A program made the position numbers and the translations under genes. Of a stretch of 7,139 bases of DNA, positions 1-6,212 are shown one piece after another. This DNA comes from Schlesneria sp. (GTDB taxonomy: Bacteria > Planctomycetota > Planctomycetia > Planctomycetales > Planctomycetaceae), in the NCBI GenBank assembly GCA_025353525.1, contig JANXOO010000009.1, forward strand, positions 1 through 7,139, read 5' to 3'. The notes under the pieces were generated by a model. The model was not told the DNA's origin, ran no database searches, and worked only from the letters and a program-made list of their open reading frames with translations. How positions within the stretch are numbered: the stretch's first letter is position 1; each line of letters starts with the position of its first letter.

Positions 1-187
1 CAATGCCGCGAACGAGCAGTCTCCATCGCGTGAAGGTTGCCAACATCGAAACGAATCGAATTCCGAGCGCGATGCCAAAGTAACTCCACAAAATCTGTCG
101 ATTGCGAAGTTGCGCCAAATTGTCACGACTGAACCATAGCAAACTGGCCAAAAGTCCGATGGCAAGCAGCCACTTGAGCGAATTCAC
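1..187 (-). CDS. Partial N-terminus of a flippase-like / LPG-synthase-type membrane protein
   Basis: This gene reads leftward and is cut by the window edge, so only the first ~62 residues are visible. From a GTG at 187 it reads MNSLKWLLAIGLLASLLWF, then a basic/polar stretch (RDNLAQLRNRQ), then a second hydrophobic segment (SYFGIALGIRFVSMLATF) ending in TRWRLLVRGI. A first TM helix, a short polar loop and a second helix ending in an RWxLLVR motif resemble the start of the UPF0104/lysylphosphatidylglycerol-synthase transmembrane family (YbhN/AglD2-like, often called flippase-like), which acts in the cytoplasmic membrane. The assignment is from this pattern only; the rest of the protein is outside. 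The start is uncertain: neither the GTG at 187 nor an in-frame GTG at 226 (adding 13 residues rich in S, T and R) has a clear SD, and the frame is closed by a TGA near 313. It lies 271 bp downstream of rdgB on the same strand. Confidence 0.6.
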   Translation of the reverse strand, partial: MNSLKWLLAIGLLASLLWFSRDNLAQLRNRQILWSYFGIALGIRFVSMLATFTRWRLLVRGI

Positions 188-458
188 GATGATCGAGCGA
201 GATCGATTCGATGTGGACGTTGTCACTGGATATGCTCGTTTTTTATAAGAGAGATGAATCGGGGCAGGAAATTGCAGGCATTTTTCAGGTTCGTCGCAAA
301 GCGTTTGTCATTGGTCGGAAGTTCGTTTCCAGGTGTCGTGCGGCAACAGCGTCAAAATCACGTCCTTCTGAATGGACACGTTTCAGGAAGTCGTACTCTG
401 CACAGACACACGATGCCTTCGAAAGAGGCCGGGAACAATCGCTTGCTGATTTGTCTGA
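188..458. other. Intergenic gap between rdgB and the flippase-like gene
   Basis: This stretch of 271 bp separates two co-directional minus-strand genes. Open frames here lack an SD and recognisable protein sequence. A TATAAA on the minus strand (around 241-246) could be a -10 element for the left-edge gene, but I see no matching -35. I see no convincing terminator hairpin after rdgB. Confidence 0.4.
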
Positions 459-1076
459 TTAATTCCGGGTGCCAAACAGTCCGAGGATTTGCGGGATCAA
501 TCGCTCAAAGGCTTTGGCTCGGTGACTGATATGACGTTTGACGGCAGGGGCCAGCTGGCCGAACGTTTGATGGAATTCCTGAACAAGGAACAACGGGTCG
601 TAACCAAAACCATGATCGCCTCGATAGTCGTTCAGGATGATTCCTCCGCAGCGTCCTTCCGCAGATAGCTGAACTTGCCCGGTCGGGTCGGAAAGGACTG
701 CATGGCAAACGTAGTGAGCGGTACGCTTCTCAAACGGGACCGCTGCGAGTTCTTTCAGAAGTTTTGCGTTGTTGCTGTCGTCCGCACCATGCTCGCCAGC
801 GTACCGTGCAGAATAGATTCCGGGGGCGCCTCTCAAAGCATCGACGCACAACCCGCTATCCTCGGCAATCACCCAGCGGTTCAGTTGCAAAGCAACCTCG
901 GTCGCTTTCTTGGCGGCGTTCCCGGCAAACGAATCCCTGTCTTCCACGACATCGGGAACGGCAGGAAAGTCACTGACGCCGATCAGATCGATTCCGCAGG
1001 GCGCGAACAGCTCAGCAATTTCGCCGATCTTCTTGCGATTACGACTTCCAAGAACGATTTGAGGGATTTGATTCAT
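459..1076 (-). CDS. rdgB: RdgB/HAM1 XTP/dITP pyrophosphatase (non-canonical purine NTP)
   Basis: This cytosolic house-cleaning enzyme hydrolyses XTP, dITP and ITP to monophosphate and pyrophosphate, keeping deaminated purines out of DNA and RNA. Family motifs appear in order (numbering from the ATG at 1076): nucleotide-binding SRNRKK at 11-16 (S/T-x-N-x-x-K), AEDSGL at 71-76 with the catalytic Asp at 73, APGIYSARYAG at 84-94, GFGYDPLF at 156-163 and SHRAKAF at 184-190. The product is 205 aa, the usual family size. The frame stays open upstream to an ATG at 1181, but those 35 residues are polar, unlike the family, and precede the canonical beta-strand (QIVLGSRN), so the start at 1076 is preferred. 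Its SD is poor, as is frequent in planctomycetes. It is divergent from the sigma gene across 448 bp. No key residue is missing. Confidence 0.95.
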   Translation of the reverse strand: MNQIPQIVLGSRNRKKIGEIAELFAPCGIDLIGVSDFPAVPDVVEDRDSFAGNAAKKATEVALQLNRWVIAEDSGLCVDALRGAPGIYSARYAGEHGADDSNNAKLLKELAAVPFEKRTAHYVCHAVLSDPTGQVQLSAEGRCGGIILNDYRGDHGFGYDPLFLVQEFHQTFGQLAPAVKRHISHRAKAFERLIPQILGLFGTRN

Positions 1077-1335
1077 TTCGGCAAAACTATAAGAAACCGG
1101 GGCAGGCGGATGCGTACGCGATTTTTTCGCACGGCGAATTTCCAGAGAAGGTATTTGAACGGCGAAAAACGTGGAAGGCATGAAAAACCCGGCTTTGTCG
1201 ACATCTCTGTTTCAGGGATCGTTTTTGGTTGTTTAAAAGTCTGTAAGTCAAAATATGGAAACGAGTTATGTGTTGTTGGTGGTAGCGGCTCGCCGAAAGT
1301 GTGTGTTAATCAAAGACACGAATTACATATTCGAT

Positions 1336-1363
1336 CGTCAGTGATCGCCCGTCGAAACTGACG
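1336..1363. promoter_or_regulatory. Inverted repeat, 7-bp perfect stem with 14-nt spacer
   Basis: CGTCAGT (1336-1342) pairs perfectly with ACTGACG (1357-1363) around a 14-base spacer. It sits just upstream of the candidate promoter at 1377-1405, where an operator could lie, and has no T-run, so it is not an obvious intrinsic terminator. A 7-bp stem can occur by chance in a region this long, so regulatory meaning is only a suggestion. Confidence 0.2.
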
Positions 1364-1376
1364 CGGTGCGTTCGCC

Positions 1377-1405
1377 TTGGTGTTGGAAGTTTGGTGACGT
1401 ATCAT
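1377..1405 (+). promoter_or_regulatory. Candidate promoter for the membrane sigma-factor gene
   Basis: TTGGTG (1377-1382) and TATCAT (1400-1405) are separated by exactly 17 bp. The -10 matches TATAAT at 5 of 6 bases, the -35 matches TTGACA at only 3 of 6. Transcription would begin near 1412 and give a leader of about 110 nt. Planctomycete promoters are poorly characterised, so this is tentative. Confidence 0.25.
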
Positions 1406-1524
1406 TCAGCGCGACACAGTTATTCCCTTTCCTGTGCGTCAGTTCGGGATCCGTGCATTGAAATTCGATGTGCGGTGTCGTTTATCGGGAATATGACTTG
1501 TTGGGCAGGGTTGAGGTGCGCACG

Positions 1525-3177
1525 ATGGACGATCAGGCGTTGCTGGCACGATATGTTGCCGATCGAGATGCGAACGCGTTCGAAGAACTGACTCGCCGTT
1601 ATGCGGGGTTGGTGAAAAGAGTTTGCATTCGTGTCCTCGGAAATGCACACGATGCCGAAGAAGTTTCTCAAGAATGCTTTTTTGAACTCGCCCGGCATGC
1701 GGGAGACGTTCATACATCGCTCGGTGGTTGGCTCCACCGGACGGCGACATCGCGGTCGTTGAACGCTTTGCGAAGCAAGGCTCGCCGAAAAGTGCGTGAA
1801 CGGGAAGTCTCCCTCGACGCCGAAAAGGAAGTTCCTGCATTCGATATGGGGCAGGCCGATTTGCGACGTTTGATCGATCGTGCGTTGACGGAGTTGCCCG
1901 ACGAATTGCATTTGCCGATGATGCTCCACTTTTTCGGCGGTCGCTCGCAACGCGATGTCGCGATTCAACTAGGATTAAACCAGTCGACGATCAGTCGGCG
2001 AATGCAGGATGCGTTGCAATTTCTTCGGGAGCGATTGACCAAGGCCGGTTATGCCGCGACTGCCCCGGCAGTCATGGTCTTGATGCAGGACCGTGCCGCC
2101 GCAGCGGCGGAATACGGATTGCCGCTCGTCGATGCGTCAAATACGGCCGGACACATTGTCATCAGTACAACACTGGCGAGTGCGTTCAAGGGGGCTTTCG
2201 CAGTCCTTCTGCCGGTCCTGGGTTACCTGTTGTTTGGAGGTTGGATTTCACTGCTGGTTGCTCTCGGAATCACGGTCACTGTGGCGAGAAAACGGCCGAT
2301 CTGGTTTTCGGAGTTGATGTCGACTCCCGGCTCAGACGACATCTATCGTCGGCCAACATTCATGTTGCGACAATGGGATTGGGTGAGCCCTCCAAACGAC
2401 TGGCGCCTCGAAGTGCGAGGCTCGTTTGCATGGTCGGTCTTATTCCTTGTGTTGGCCATCGTCTTTGCGACAGGGACGCCTCAGGTTCCCTGGGGGACGG
2501 TGATGTCGGGATTGGCGATCGCCATCGGGTACCTCGCTCACGCAATACGTCTGATTCGTCGTGTGAATCTCGTCAGCCCGAGTTTGCCAGCCGCTGGTGT
2601 GCCGGAGTATCCCTGCAAGCAGATTCCGGATCGATCGATTGAAAACCGGAACGCCGGTATGTCCGCCAGCGATCCTTCGACGACCTGGTTCGATGTGACG
2701 CAACGGATTTTGACCGGATTCATGGGGACGTGGATTGCGGCGTCTTCTGTCGTTCGACCGAGAACCGAAATCGTTTGGCCCGCGGTGTTGTTGAGCGGAT
2801 CGGTCGGAGCCTGGATGTTTTTCGCAGGAGTACGGCTGGTTCGCCGGATGGCGAACCGCAGCCAGAGTGGAAATCACTTCGGTCGCAGCGCGACAGCAAT
2901 TGAAGGCCGGTTCGATGGAATCCGGACATTTCTGGCAGCAGGGACAACAGTTGTCGTTTGTCTGTCGGGTTGGATCCTGTGGAACCCGTCTTCAGCGCGG
3001 GGAGACGCACTGTCACTCGCAGCCGTTCAAACGTCGATCCTCGGGTGGATGCTGTATCGCGTTGCCGCTCAAACTCGTACAAGCCTGTCGCACCCGATGC
3101 GTCGGATCGTGTTTGCCGTTCTGACGGGATGCTTCGTGCTCAATTCGGGTGTTTGCTTCGCAAACTGGATGAGGTAG
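1525..3177 (+). CDS. ECF-type sigma-70 factor fused to a ~9-TM membrane domain
   Basis: The protein is 550 aa. The ATG at 1525 has a good SD (GAGGTG, 1513-1518, 6-nt spacing); an in-frame ATG at 1468 has none. Residues ~2-88 are sigma region 2 (DAEEVSQECFFELARH at 43-58, then a GGWLHRTATSRSLNALRSKARRK helix) and ~113-172 are region 4, with a helix-turn-helix (RSQRDVAIQLGLNQSTISRRM). Such factors bind core RNA polymerase and a promoter. Soluble ECF factors end near residue 180; here about 370 more residues follow, with hydrophobic segments near 211-253 (two), 299-316, 323-344, 394-410, 417-439, 466-486, 494-512 and 527-549. Basic clusters (RKRP, RLIRR, RLVRR, YRVAAQTR) after segments 2, 4, 6 and 8 fit the positive-inside rule with the sigma part in the cytoplasm. 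No separate anti-sigma gene is adjacent. I infer that the membrane part tethers or controls the sigma domain. The membrane domain matches no family I can name. Confidence 0.9.
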   Translation: MDDQALLARYVADRDANAFEELTRRYAGLVKRVCIRVLGNAHDAEEVSQECFFELARHAGDVHTSLGGWLHRTATSRSLNALRSKARRKVREREVSLDAEKEVPAFDMGQADLRRLIDRALTELPDELHLPMMLHFFGGRSQRDVAIQLGLNQSTISRRMQDALQFLRERLTKAGYAATAPAVMVLMQDRAAAAAEYGLPLVDASNTAGHIVISTTLASAFKGAFAVLLPVLGYLLFGGWISLLVALGITVTVARKRPIWFSELMSTPGSDDIYRRPTFMLRQWDWVSPPNDWRLEVRGSFAWSVLFLVLAIVFATGTPQVPWGTVMSGLAIAIGYLAHAIRLIRRVNLVSPSLPAAGVPEYPCKQIPDRSIENRNAGMSASDPSTTWFDVTQRILTGFMGTWIAASSVVRPRTEIVWPAVLLSGSVGAWMFFAGVRLVRRMANRSQSGNHFGRSATAIEGRFDGIRTFLAAGTTVVVCLSGWILWNPSSARGDALSLAAVQTSILGWMLYRVAAQTRTSLSHPMRRIVFAVLTGCFVLNSGVCFANWMR

Positions 3178-3205
3178 TCCCGTAGGTTATGCTTCAGCAT
3201 ATCTC
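3175..3205 (+). repeat. Left arm of a long inverted repeat (REP/MITE-like end)
   Basis: Bases 3181-3205 are the exact reverse complement of 3462-3486 (25 of 25). Allowing a 2-base gap (extra CC at 3179-3180), pairing continues outward through TAGT at 3175-3178, so the arm includes the sigma gene's TAG stop codon. Inside the arm, TATGC-TTCA-GCATA (3188-3201) can fold into a 5-bp hairpin. It may act as the 3' end structure of the sigma mRNA. Confidence 0.85.
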
Positions 3206-3461
3206 CTGAACAGAATCGAGATCATGTGATCAGTCTGCTCAGGACAAGCCGTTTCGAGGCAACCGAACCGTGGAATTCACGGCGGCTGCGATGAAGCCGT
3301 CAGCTCTTTTGGCTGAAGTGAAGTCAGCGCACGGTGAACCGCATCCTGGTCGATGGCGTGCCTGAATCTATTCCTGGAGGGTTTCGTTTCCCTTTCAAGT
3401 TTAGAGATTTGCGAAATGTCATAAGGCCGAAGGCAAATTTCGAAGTGCAGGCTGCGTTGAA

Positions 3462-3490
3462 GAGATATGCTGAAGCATAACCTACGACTA
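3462..3490 (-). repeat. Right arm of the long inverted repeat
   Basis: This is the exact reverse complement of the left arm over 3462-3486, extending to 3490 with the 2-base gap noted there. It carries the same hairpin in reverse (TATGC-TGAA-GCATA, 3466-3479). Its outer end runs directly into the hexanucleotide tract, sharing the first CTACGA unit. Read on the minus strand it lies downstream of the beta-propeller gene, so each convergent gene is followed by the same sequence in the same relative orientation. Confidence 0.85.
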
Positions 3491-3532
3491 CGACTACGAC
3501 TGCGATTGCGATTGCGATTGCGATTGCGATTG
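3482..3532. repeat. Hexanucleotide tandem repeat (consensus YTRCGA, 8 units)
   Basis: Eight uninterrupted 6-base units: three CTACGA (3482-3499), one CTGCGA (3500-3505) and four TTGCGA (3506-3529), followed by a decaying TTG. The two halves differ at set positions with one intermediate unit between them, a pattern expected from stepwise slippage expansion. It lies 20 bp beyond the stop codon of the propeller gene. Translated it gives only Arg-Ser/Arg-Asn or similar dipeptide runs, so it is not evidence of a protein. Confidence 0.9.
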
Positions 3533-3551
3533 GCCATGCAATGCTCGCGGG

Positions 3552-4781
3552 TCATCTGGCGTTTTGAATTCTGTAGACGCTTGTGTCAGTTCTGATAAAC
3601 AGCGATTCATCGGCGGCGGCAATAGTTGCTTGCGTGCGACCGGGAAGCTCGTTGACGGCCAGTTCCTTGTATTCTGTTTTCGTCGGTTCAATAACGTAAG
3701 TCTTGCCCTCTTCGTCAAGGAGATAAATGCGGTTGTCGGCGTGCAGCAACGACGCGGTAAAATTTCCGCCGATTCGTTTTTGCCAATGCTGGTCTCCCGT
3801 TTTGGCGTCAAGACACGTGGCAATGCCGTTGTCCGCGACAACGTAAAGTTCGTGTCCGACCAACAGCGGTGACGGATTCAGAGGGGCACCTCGTTCCATC
3901 TTCCATGCCATGTGCGACTCGGTGACATCCCCCGCACCATCGGGTCTGACGGCATACAGCCACGGGTGGTCATACCCCGAGCACAGAAAGACGAGTTCCT
4001 GTCCGAAAACCGGTCGAGGTACATTGGAATACCCTTTGGGATAGCGGAATCTCCAAAGTTCCTGGCCTGTTTCCGGAGCGTAGCCCATGGCCCATTCGCC
4101 GCCGGTGCTGATCAGTTGTGGCTGGCCATTCACTTCGGCCAAAATCGGCGTCGAATACGCCATGGCTCCGTCGCGCGTTGTCTTCCAGACTTCCGCACCG
4201 GTTCGTTTGTTCAATGCCGTCACGAACTGCACGTCGGTACCGTCGCACGCAATGATCAGAAGTTCGCCGAAGACGACCGGGCTGCCACCGGGGCCGTGTC
4301 GGTGATTGTATTTCATTTCCGCCTTCCAGACTTCTTTCGCCTCGCGGTCGAAACACGCGGTTCCCAGTTTTCCAAAATGGACGAACAGCCTGTCGCCGTC
4401 GATCAGGACTGACGGTGATGCATAACTGTTCTTTCCGTGGATCGGTCCCGGATTTTCGTGGTGAAAGGCTTCGATATTGTGACGAATGGATCCGGAATCG
4501 CGATCGAGGCAAATCAGGTGCAGAGACTTGCCTTCGTCGAGCGCCGTAGTGATCCAGACTTCTGAACCGCTGATCGATGGCGAGGACCAGCCGAGTCCTT
4601 CAATATCGGTTTTCCAGCGAACGTTTTCCGTAACGCTCCATGTCAATGGCAGGCGTTGTTCGACTGAATGCCCGTCACCCTGTGGGCCCCGAAACTGGGG
4701 CGAGTCACCCGCAAAAAGGTGCGTGACATCAGTCACCCACGCAGTCAGCAAAACGAGATTCAGCAACGACATTCGACGCAC
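3552..4781 (-). CDS. Secreted PQQ-like beta-propeller repeat protein
   Basis: The 409-aa product is a probable exported WD40/PQQ-type propeller. I chose a GTG at 4781 because AAAGGA (minus strand, 4790-4795) lies 8 nt upstream; the ATG at 4772 would be 17 nt away and an ATG at 4859 adds an unlike N-terminus. The start gives MRRMSLLNLVLLTAW, a short basic region and hydrophobic core, with likely cleavage near residue 24 (HLFA/GD). The mature end begins DSPQFRGPQGDGHS, the QFRGPxGxG signature frequent in planctomycete outer-compartment propellers. Blade motifs of the form A-x-D-x-x-T/S-G-x-x-x-W recur near residues 88-102, 140-156, 187-201, 233-245 and 321-335. It resembles BamB-type and quinoprotein dehydrogenase folds, but at this length without dehydrogenase or cytochrome motifs I call it a binding or scaffold protein of unknown ligand. 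It follows rodA by 88 bp on the same strand and converges on the sigma gene. Confidence 0.88.
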   Translation of the reverse strand: MRRMSLLNLVLLTAWVTDVTHLFAGDSPQFRGPQGDGHSVEQRLPLTWSVTENVRWKTDIEGLGWSSPSISGSEVWITTALDEGKSLHLICLDRDSGSIRHNIEAFHHENPGPIHGKNSYASPSVLIDGDRLFVHFGKLGTACFDREAKEVWKAEMKYNHRHGPGGSPVVFGELLIIACDGTDVQFVTALNKRTGAEVWKTTRDGAMAYSTPILAEVNGQPQLISTGGEWAMGYAPETGQELWRFRYPKGYSNVPRPVFGQELVFLCSGYDHPWLYAVRPDGAGDVTESHMAWKMERGAPLNPSPLLVGHELYVVADNGIATCLDAKTGDQHWQKRIGGNFTASLLHADNRIYLLDEEGKTYVIEPTKTEYKELAVNELPGRTQATIAAADESLFIRTDTSVYRIQNAR

Positions 4782-4789
4782 GGCCGGAT

Positions 4790-4795
4790 TCCTTT
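4790..4795 (-). promoter_or_regulatory. Shine-Dalgarno site that fixes the propeller start
   Basis: AAAGGA on the minus strand lies 8 nt before the GTG at 4781 and 17 nt before the next ATG (4772). The spacing favours the GTG, which also supplies the Arg-Arg of the signal-peptide n-region. Confidence 0.55.
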
Positions 4796-4869
4796 GGCAG
4801 GATACGAAAAGGCAGCTCGTTAGCGTACGAAGAAACGGTGCAAGAGAAAAGCGAGGCAAAGCGAGAATT

Positions 4870-5994
4870 TTACTCGAACCGGAACGGTTCGCCGGTGACT
4901 TCGTAACCCGGTCGAGCTCCGACGTTCAGAAGCAAACCGAGTCCGACTGCGGTCAGCAGCAGACTTGATCCGCCGTAGCTCATGAGCGGCAGGGTAATGC
5001 CGATGACCGGCAGCAATCCGACGGTCATCCCTGTATTGATGATCGTTTGAGTCGCCCAGAGCGTGACGAGTCCGGTCGCGATCAGGCGACCGAACGGTTC
5101 GCGCGTTCTCGCAGCGATTTGCAACCCGAGCGCAAAAAAGATCACGTACAGTAGCAGCGTGGCACCCGCACCAAAGAATCCCCACCGTTCGCCCACCAGG
5201 CAAAAGACGAAGTCGGTATGTGCTGCAAACAGTCTCAAGGCATCGGGATCGTCGCTGGCCGGACCGGAAAACTCGCTGCCCCATAGTCCACCCGATGAGA
5301 TGACGACTTTCGATTGGTGTTGGTGCCAGCGATTATCATCGGGACTCGGACCGTGGTCGACTTGCGCAAACAGGGCTGTAATTCGCGATTTTTGTTCGGC
5401 ACTCATTTTGATCCAGAAGAGTGGCGAGACGACGATACCCAGCAGTCCGACACAGACGAGATGCCGCCACCGGGCACCGGCGGCAAACAGCATCGCAAAC
5501 AGGACCGGAACGAACAGAATGGCGGACCCCAGGTCCGGTTCCAGCAGAATCAGTGCCAGCGGAACCAGTGTCAGTGCAAAGGGCGCGATCAGTCCGCTCA
5601 GCCTTGTGAAATTGTCGCGGTACATCAGGTACTGGGCCAGAACGAGAATATACGTCAGTTTGATCACTTCGGTCGGCTGGATATTGAACGAGCCGAATTG
5701 AATCCAGCTTCGGGCTCCATTCCGCTTTTCCGCGAACAGTACGACGATCAGCAGCGGTAACGACGCCAGAAACAGCCAGTGGCTGTTCGACTTCCACGTG
5801 CGGTACGGAATCGCCAGTGCGATCGCCAGTGCGGGAAGGGAGAACAGTACCCACCGGATTTGCGTGCCGAACAGGTCCGGGCCGCTGTTGAGCTGATCGG
5901 CGCGGGCGATCCCTGTCAAACCGATCGCCAGCAGTGCGACGGCACAGGCGACGACCAGCCACGGAATTCGCCGGAGTAATTCGACAATCGGCAC
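4870..5994 (-). CDS. rodA: RodA-type SEDS peptidoglycan glycosyltransferase
   Basis: This polytopic inner-membrane enzyme polymerises lipid II into glycan strands, normally with a class B PBP in the elongation complex. Numbered from the GTG at 5994 (374 aa, the usual size): NGARSWIQFGSFNIQPTE at 92-109, with the conserved Trp at 97 and QPTE replacing the common QPSE; LLEPDLGSAILF around 150-160; QSKVVISSGGLWG at 227-239; HTDFVFCLVGERWGFFG at 259-275, whose Asp261 matches the essential Asp of RodA; and INTGMTVGLLPVIGITLPLMSYGGSS at 319-344. Hydrophobic segments occur throughout. RodA is favoured over FtsW by the short N-terminus and the HTDFVF/ITLPLMSYGGSS wording, but separation by eye is not absolute. 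A GGGAGG (minus strand, 5999-6004) sits 4 nt before the GTG; another GTG at 6006 overlaps that SD and adds four residues. No mre or PBP gene is adjacent. It is divergent from the rhomboid gene. Confidence 0.93.
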   Translation of the reverse strand: MPIVELLRRIPWLVVACAVALLAIGLTGIARADQLNSGPDLFGTQIRWVLFSLPALAIALAIPYRTWKSNSHWLFLASLPLLIVVLFAEKRNGARSWIQFGSFNIQPTEVIKLTYILVLAQYLMYRDNFTRLSGLIAPFALTLVPLALILLEPDLGSAILFVPVLFAMLFAAGARWRHLVCVGLLGIVVSPLFWIKMSAEQKSRITALFAQVDHGPSPDDNRWHQHQSKVVISSGGLWGSEFSGPASDDPDALRLFAAHTDFVFCLVGERWGFFGAGATLLLYVIFFALGLQIAARTREPFGRLIATGLVTLWATQTIINTGMTVGLLPVIGITLPLMSYGGSSLLLTAVGLGLLLNVGARPGYEVTGEPFRFE

Positions 5995-6073
5995 AAAACC
6001 TCCCACAGAAATCGAAGGTTCGTACCAGGAGATTCGCGTTTTGTCGATATCAATCTGTGTTTCGCGTTTGGAT

Positions 6074-6102
6074 TTGGCAATCGATCTGTGCGAGGATACG
6101 AT
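6074..6102 (+). promoter_or_regulatory. Candidate sigma-70-like promoter for the rhomboid gene
   Basis: TTGGCA (6074-6079, 5 of 6 to TTGACA) and TACGAT (6097-6102, 4 of 6 to TATAAT) are spaced by exactly 17 bp in the divergent rodA/rhomboid spacer. Transcription would start near 6109, leaving a leader of about 100 nt before the TTG at 6213. It would also make an ATG at 6171 accessible, so it does not decide the start. Confidence 0.4.
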
Positions 6103-6198
6103 TCCGGCAGGTCCAGGCTATCAGGATCATTCGCCAGTTGAAAACCGCCTTGCGGCCGTTCTCGCGGAATATGGAATCGGGATTTGATTACCGGGTTC

Positions 6199-6205
6199 GG
6201 GGAGG
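6199..6205 (+). promoter_or_regulatory. Strong Shine-Dalgarno that points to a TTG start
   Basis: GGGGAGG lies 7 nt before the in-frame TTG at 6213. The in-frame ATG at 6171 has no comparable site. This supports TTG initiation for the rhomboid protease, with the SD inside what would otherwise be coding sequence. Confidence 0.6.
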
Positions 6206-6212
6206 TTTCGGA

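Larger units (their letters stand above)
1077..1524. other. Long divergent intergenic region between rdgB and the sigma-factor gene
   Basis: These 448 bp separate two divergently transcribed genes and must hold promoters for both, unless longer N-termini are used. I see a weak sigma-70-like promoter toward the sigma gene (1377-1405) and an inverted repeat at 1336-1363, entered separately. On the rdgB side a TATAGT (minus strand, 1086-1091) resembles a -10 but lies only ~10 bases from the ATG and lacks a -35. A long plus-strand open frame crosses this region but is the antisense shadow of rdgB and its upstream extension. Confidence 0.5.
3175..3532. mobile_element. Putative non-autonomous MITE/REP-like element between convergent genes
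   Basis: Nearly all of the gap between the convergent sigma and propeller genes lies within or beside a 25-bp perfect inverted-repeat pair (3181-3205 and 3462-3486), with about 256 bp inside and a hexanucleotide tract on the right. The interior has no credible ORF; it contains a small perfect hairpin (CCGTG-GAATT-CACGG, 3268-3282) and a 5-bp stem around TCAGC/GCTGA near 3299-3315. Terminal inverted repeats, no coding capacity and an intergenic position fit a MITE or a REP doublet mobilised in trans by a RAYT-type transposase, but none is encoded here and I find no target-site duplication. It could instead be a paired-hairpin terminator region for the two genes. Confidence 0.45.

Noticed and set aside
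211..529. Two overlapping plus-strand open frames (211-462 and 254-529) upstream of the rdgB stop
   Set aside because: Basic, low-complexity translations without family resemblance or SD; the second runs into rdgB antisense. More likely chance frames in noncoding DNA.
1077..1181. 35-residue N-terminal extension of RdgB from the ATG at 1181
   Set aside because: The residues are unlike the family, which starts right before the QIVLGSRN strand; neither start has a strong SD, so family length decides for 1076.
675..1361. Long plus-strand open frame opposite rdgB (228 codons)
   Set aside because: Antisense shadow of rdgB: the minus strand carries all the HAM1 motifs, while this frame yields no recognisable sequence and no convincing ribosome site.
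1420..1968. Minus-strand open frame opposite the sigma factor N-terminus
   Set aside because: Antisense shadow of sigma regions 2 and 4, whose motifs are clear on the plus strand.
3482..3532. Possible CRISPR array
   Set aside because: The repeats are 6 bp and contiguous with no unique spacers; it is a simple tandem repeat.
3277..3555. Minus-strand open frame containing an Asn-Arg/Ser-Arg dipeptide repeat
   Set aside because: The dipeptide run is a translation of the hexanucleotide array, and the rest crosses the inverted-repeat arm and element interior. No SD, no recognisable domain.
3552..4781. PQQ-dependent alcohol dehydrogenase
   Set aside because: Only ~409 aa, with propeller repeats but no visible dehydrogenase active-site or cytochrome c motif; a generic PQQ-like propeller is the safer call.
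4782..4869. Terminator between rodA and the propeller gene
   Set aside because: No GC-rich hairpin followed by a T-run is visible on the minus strand; I leave cotranscription open.
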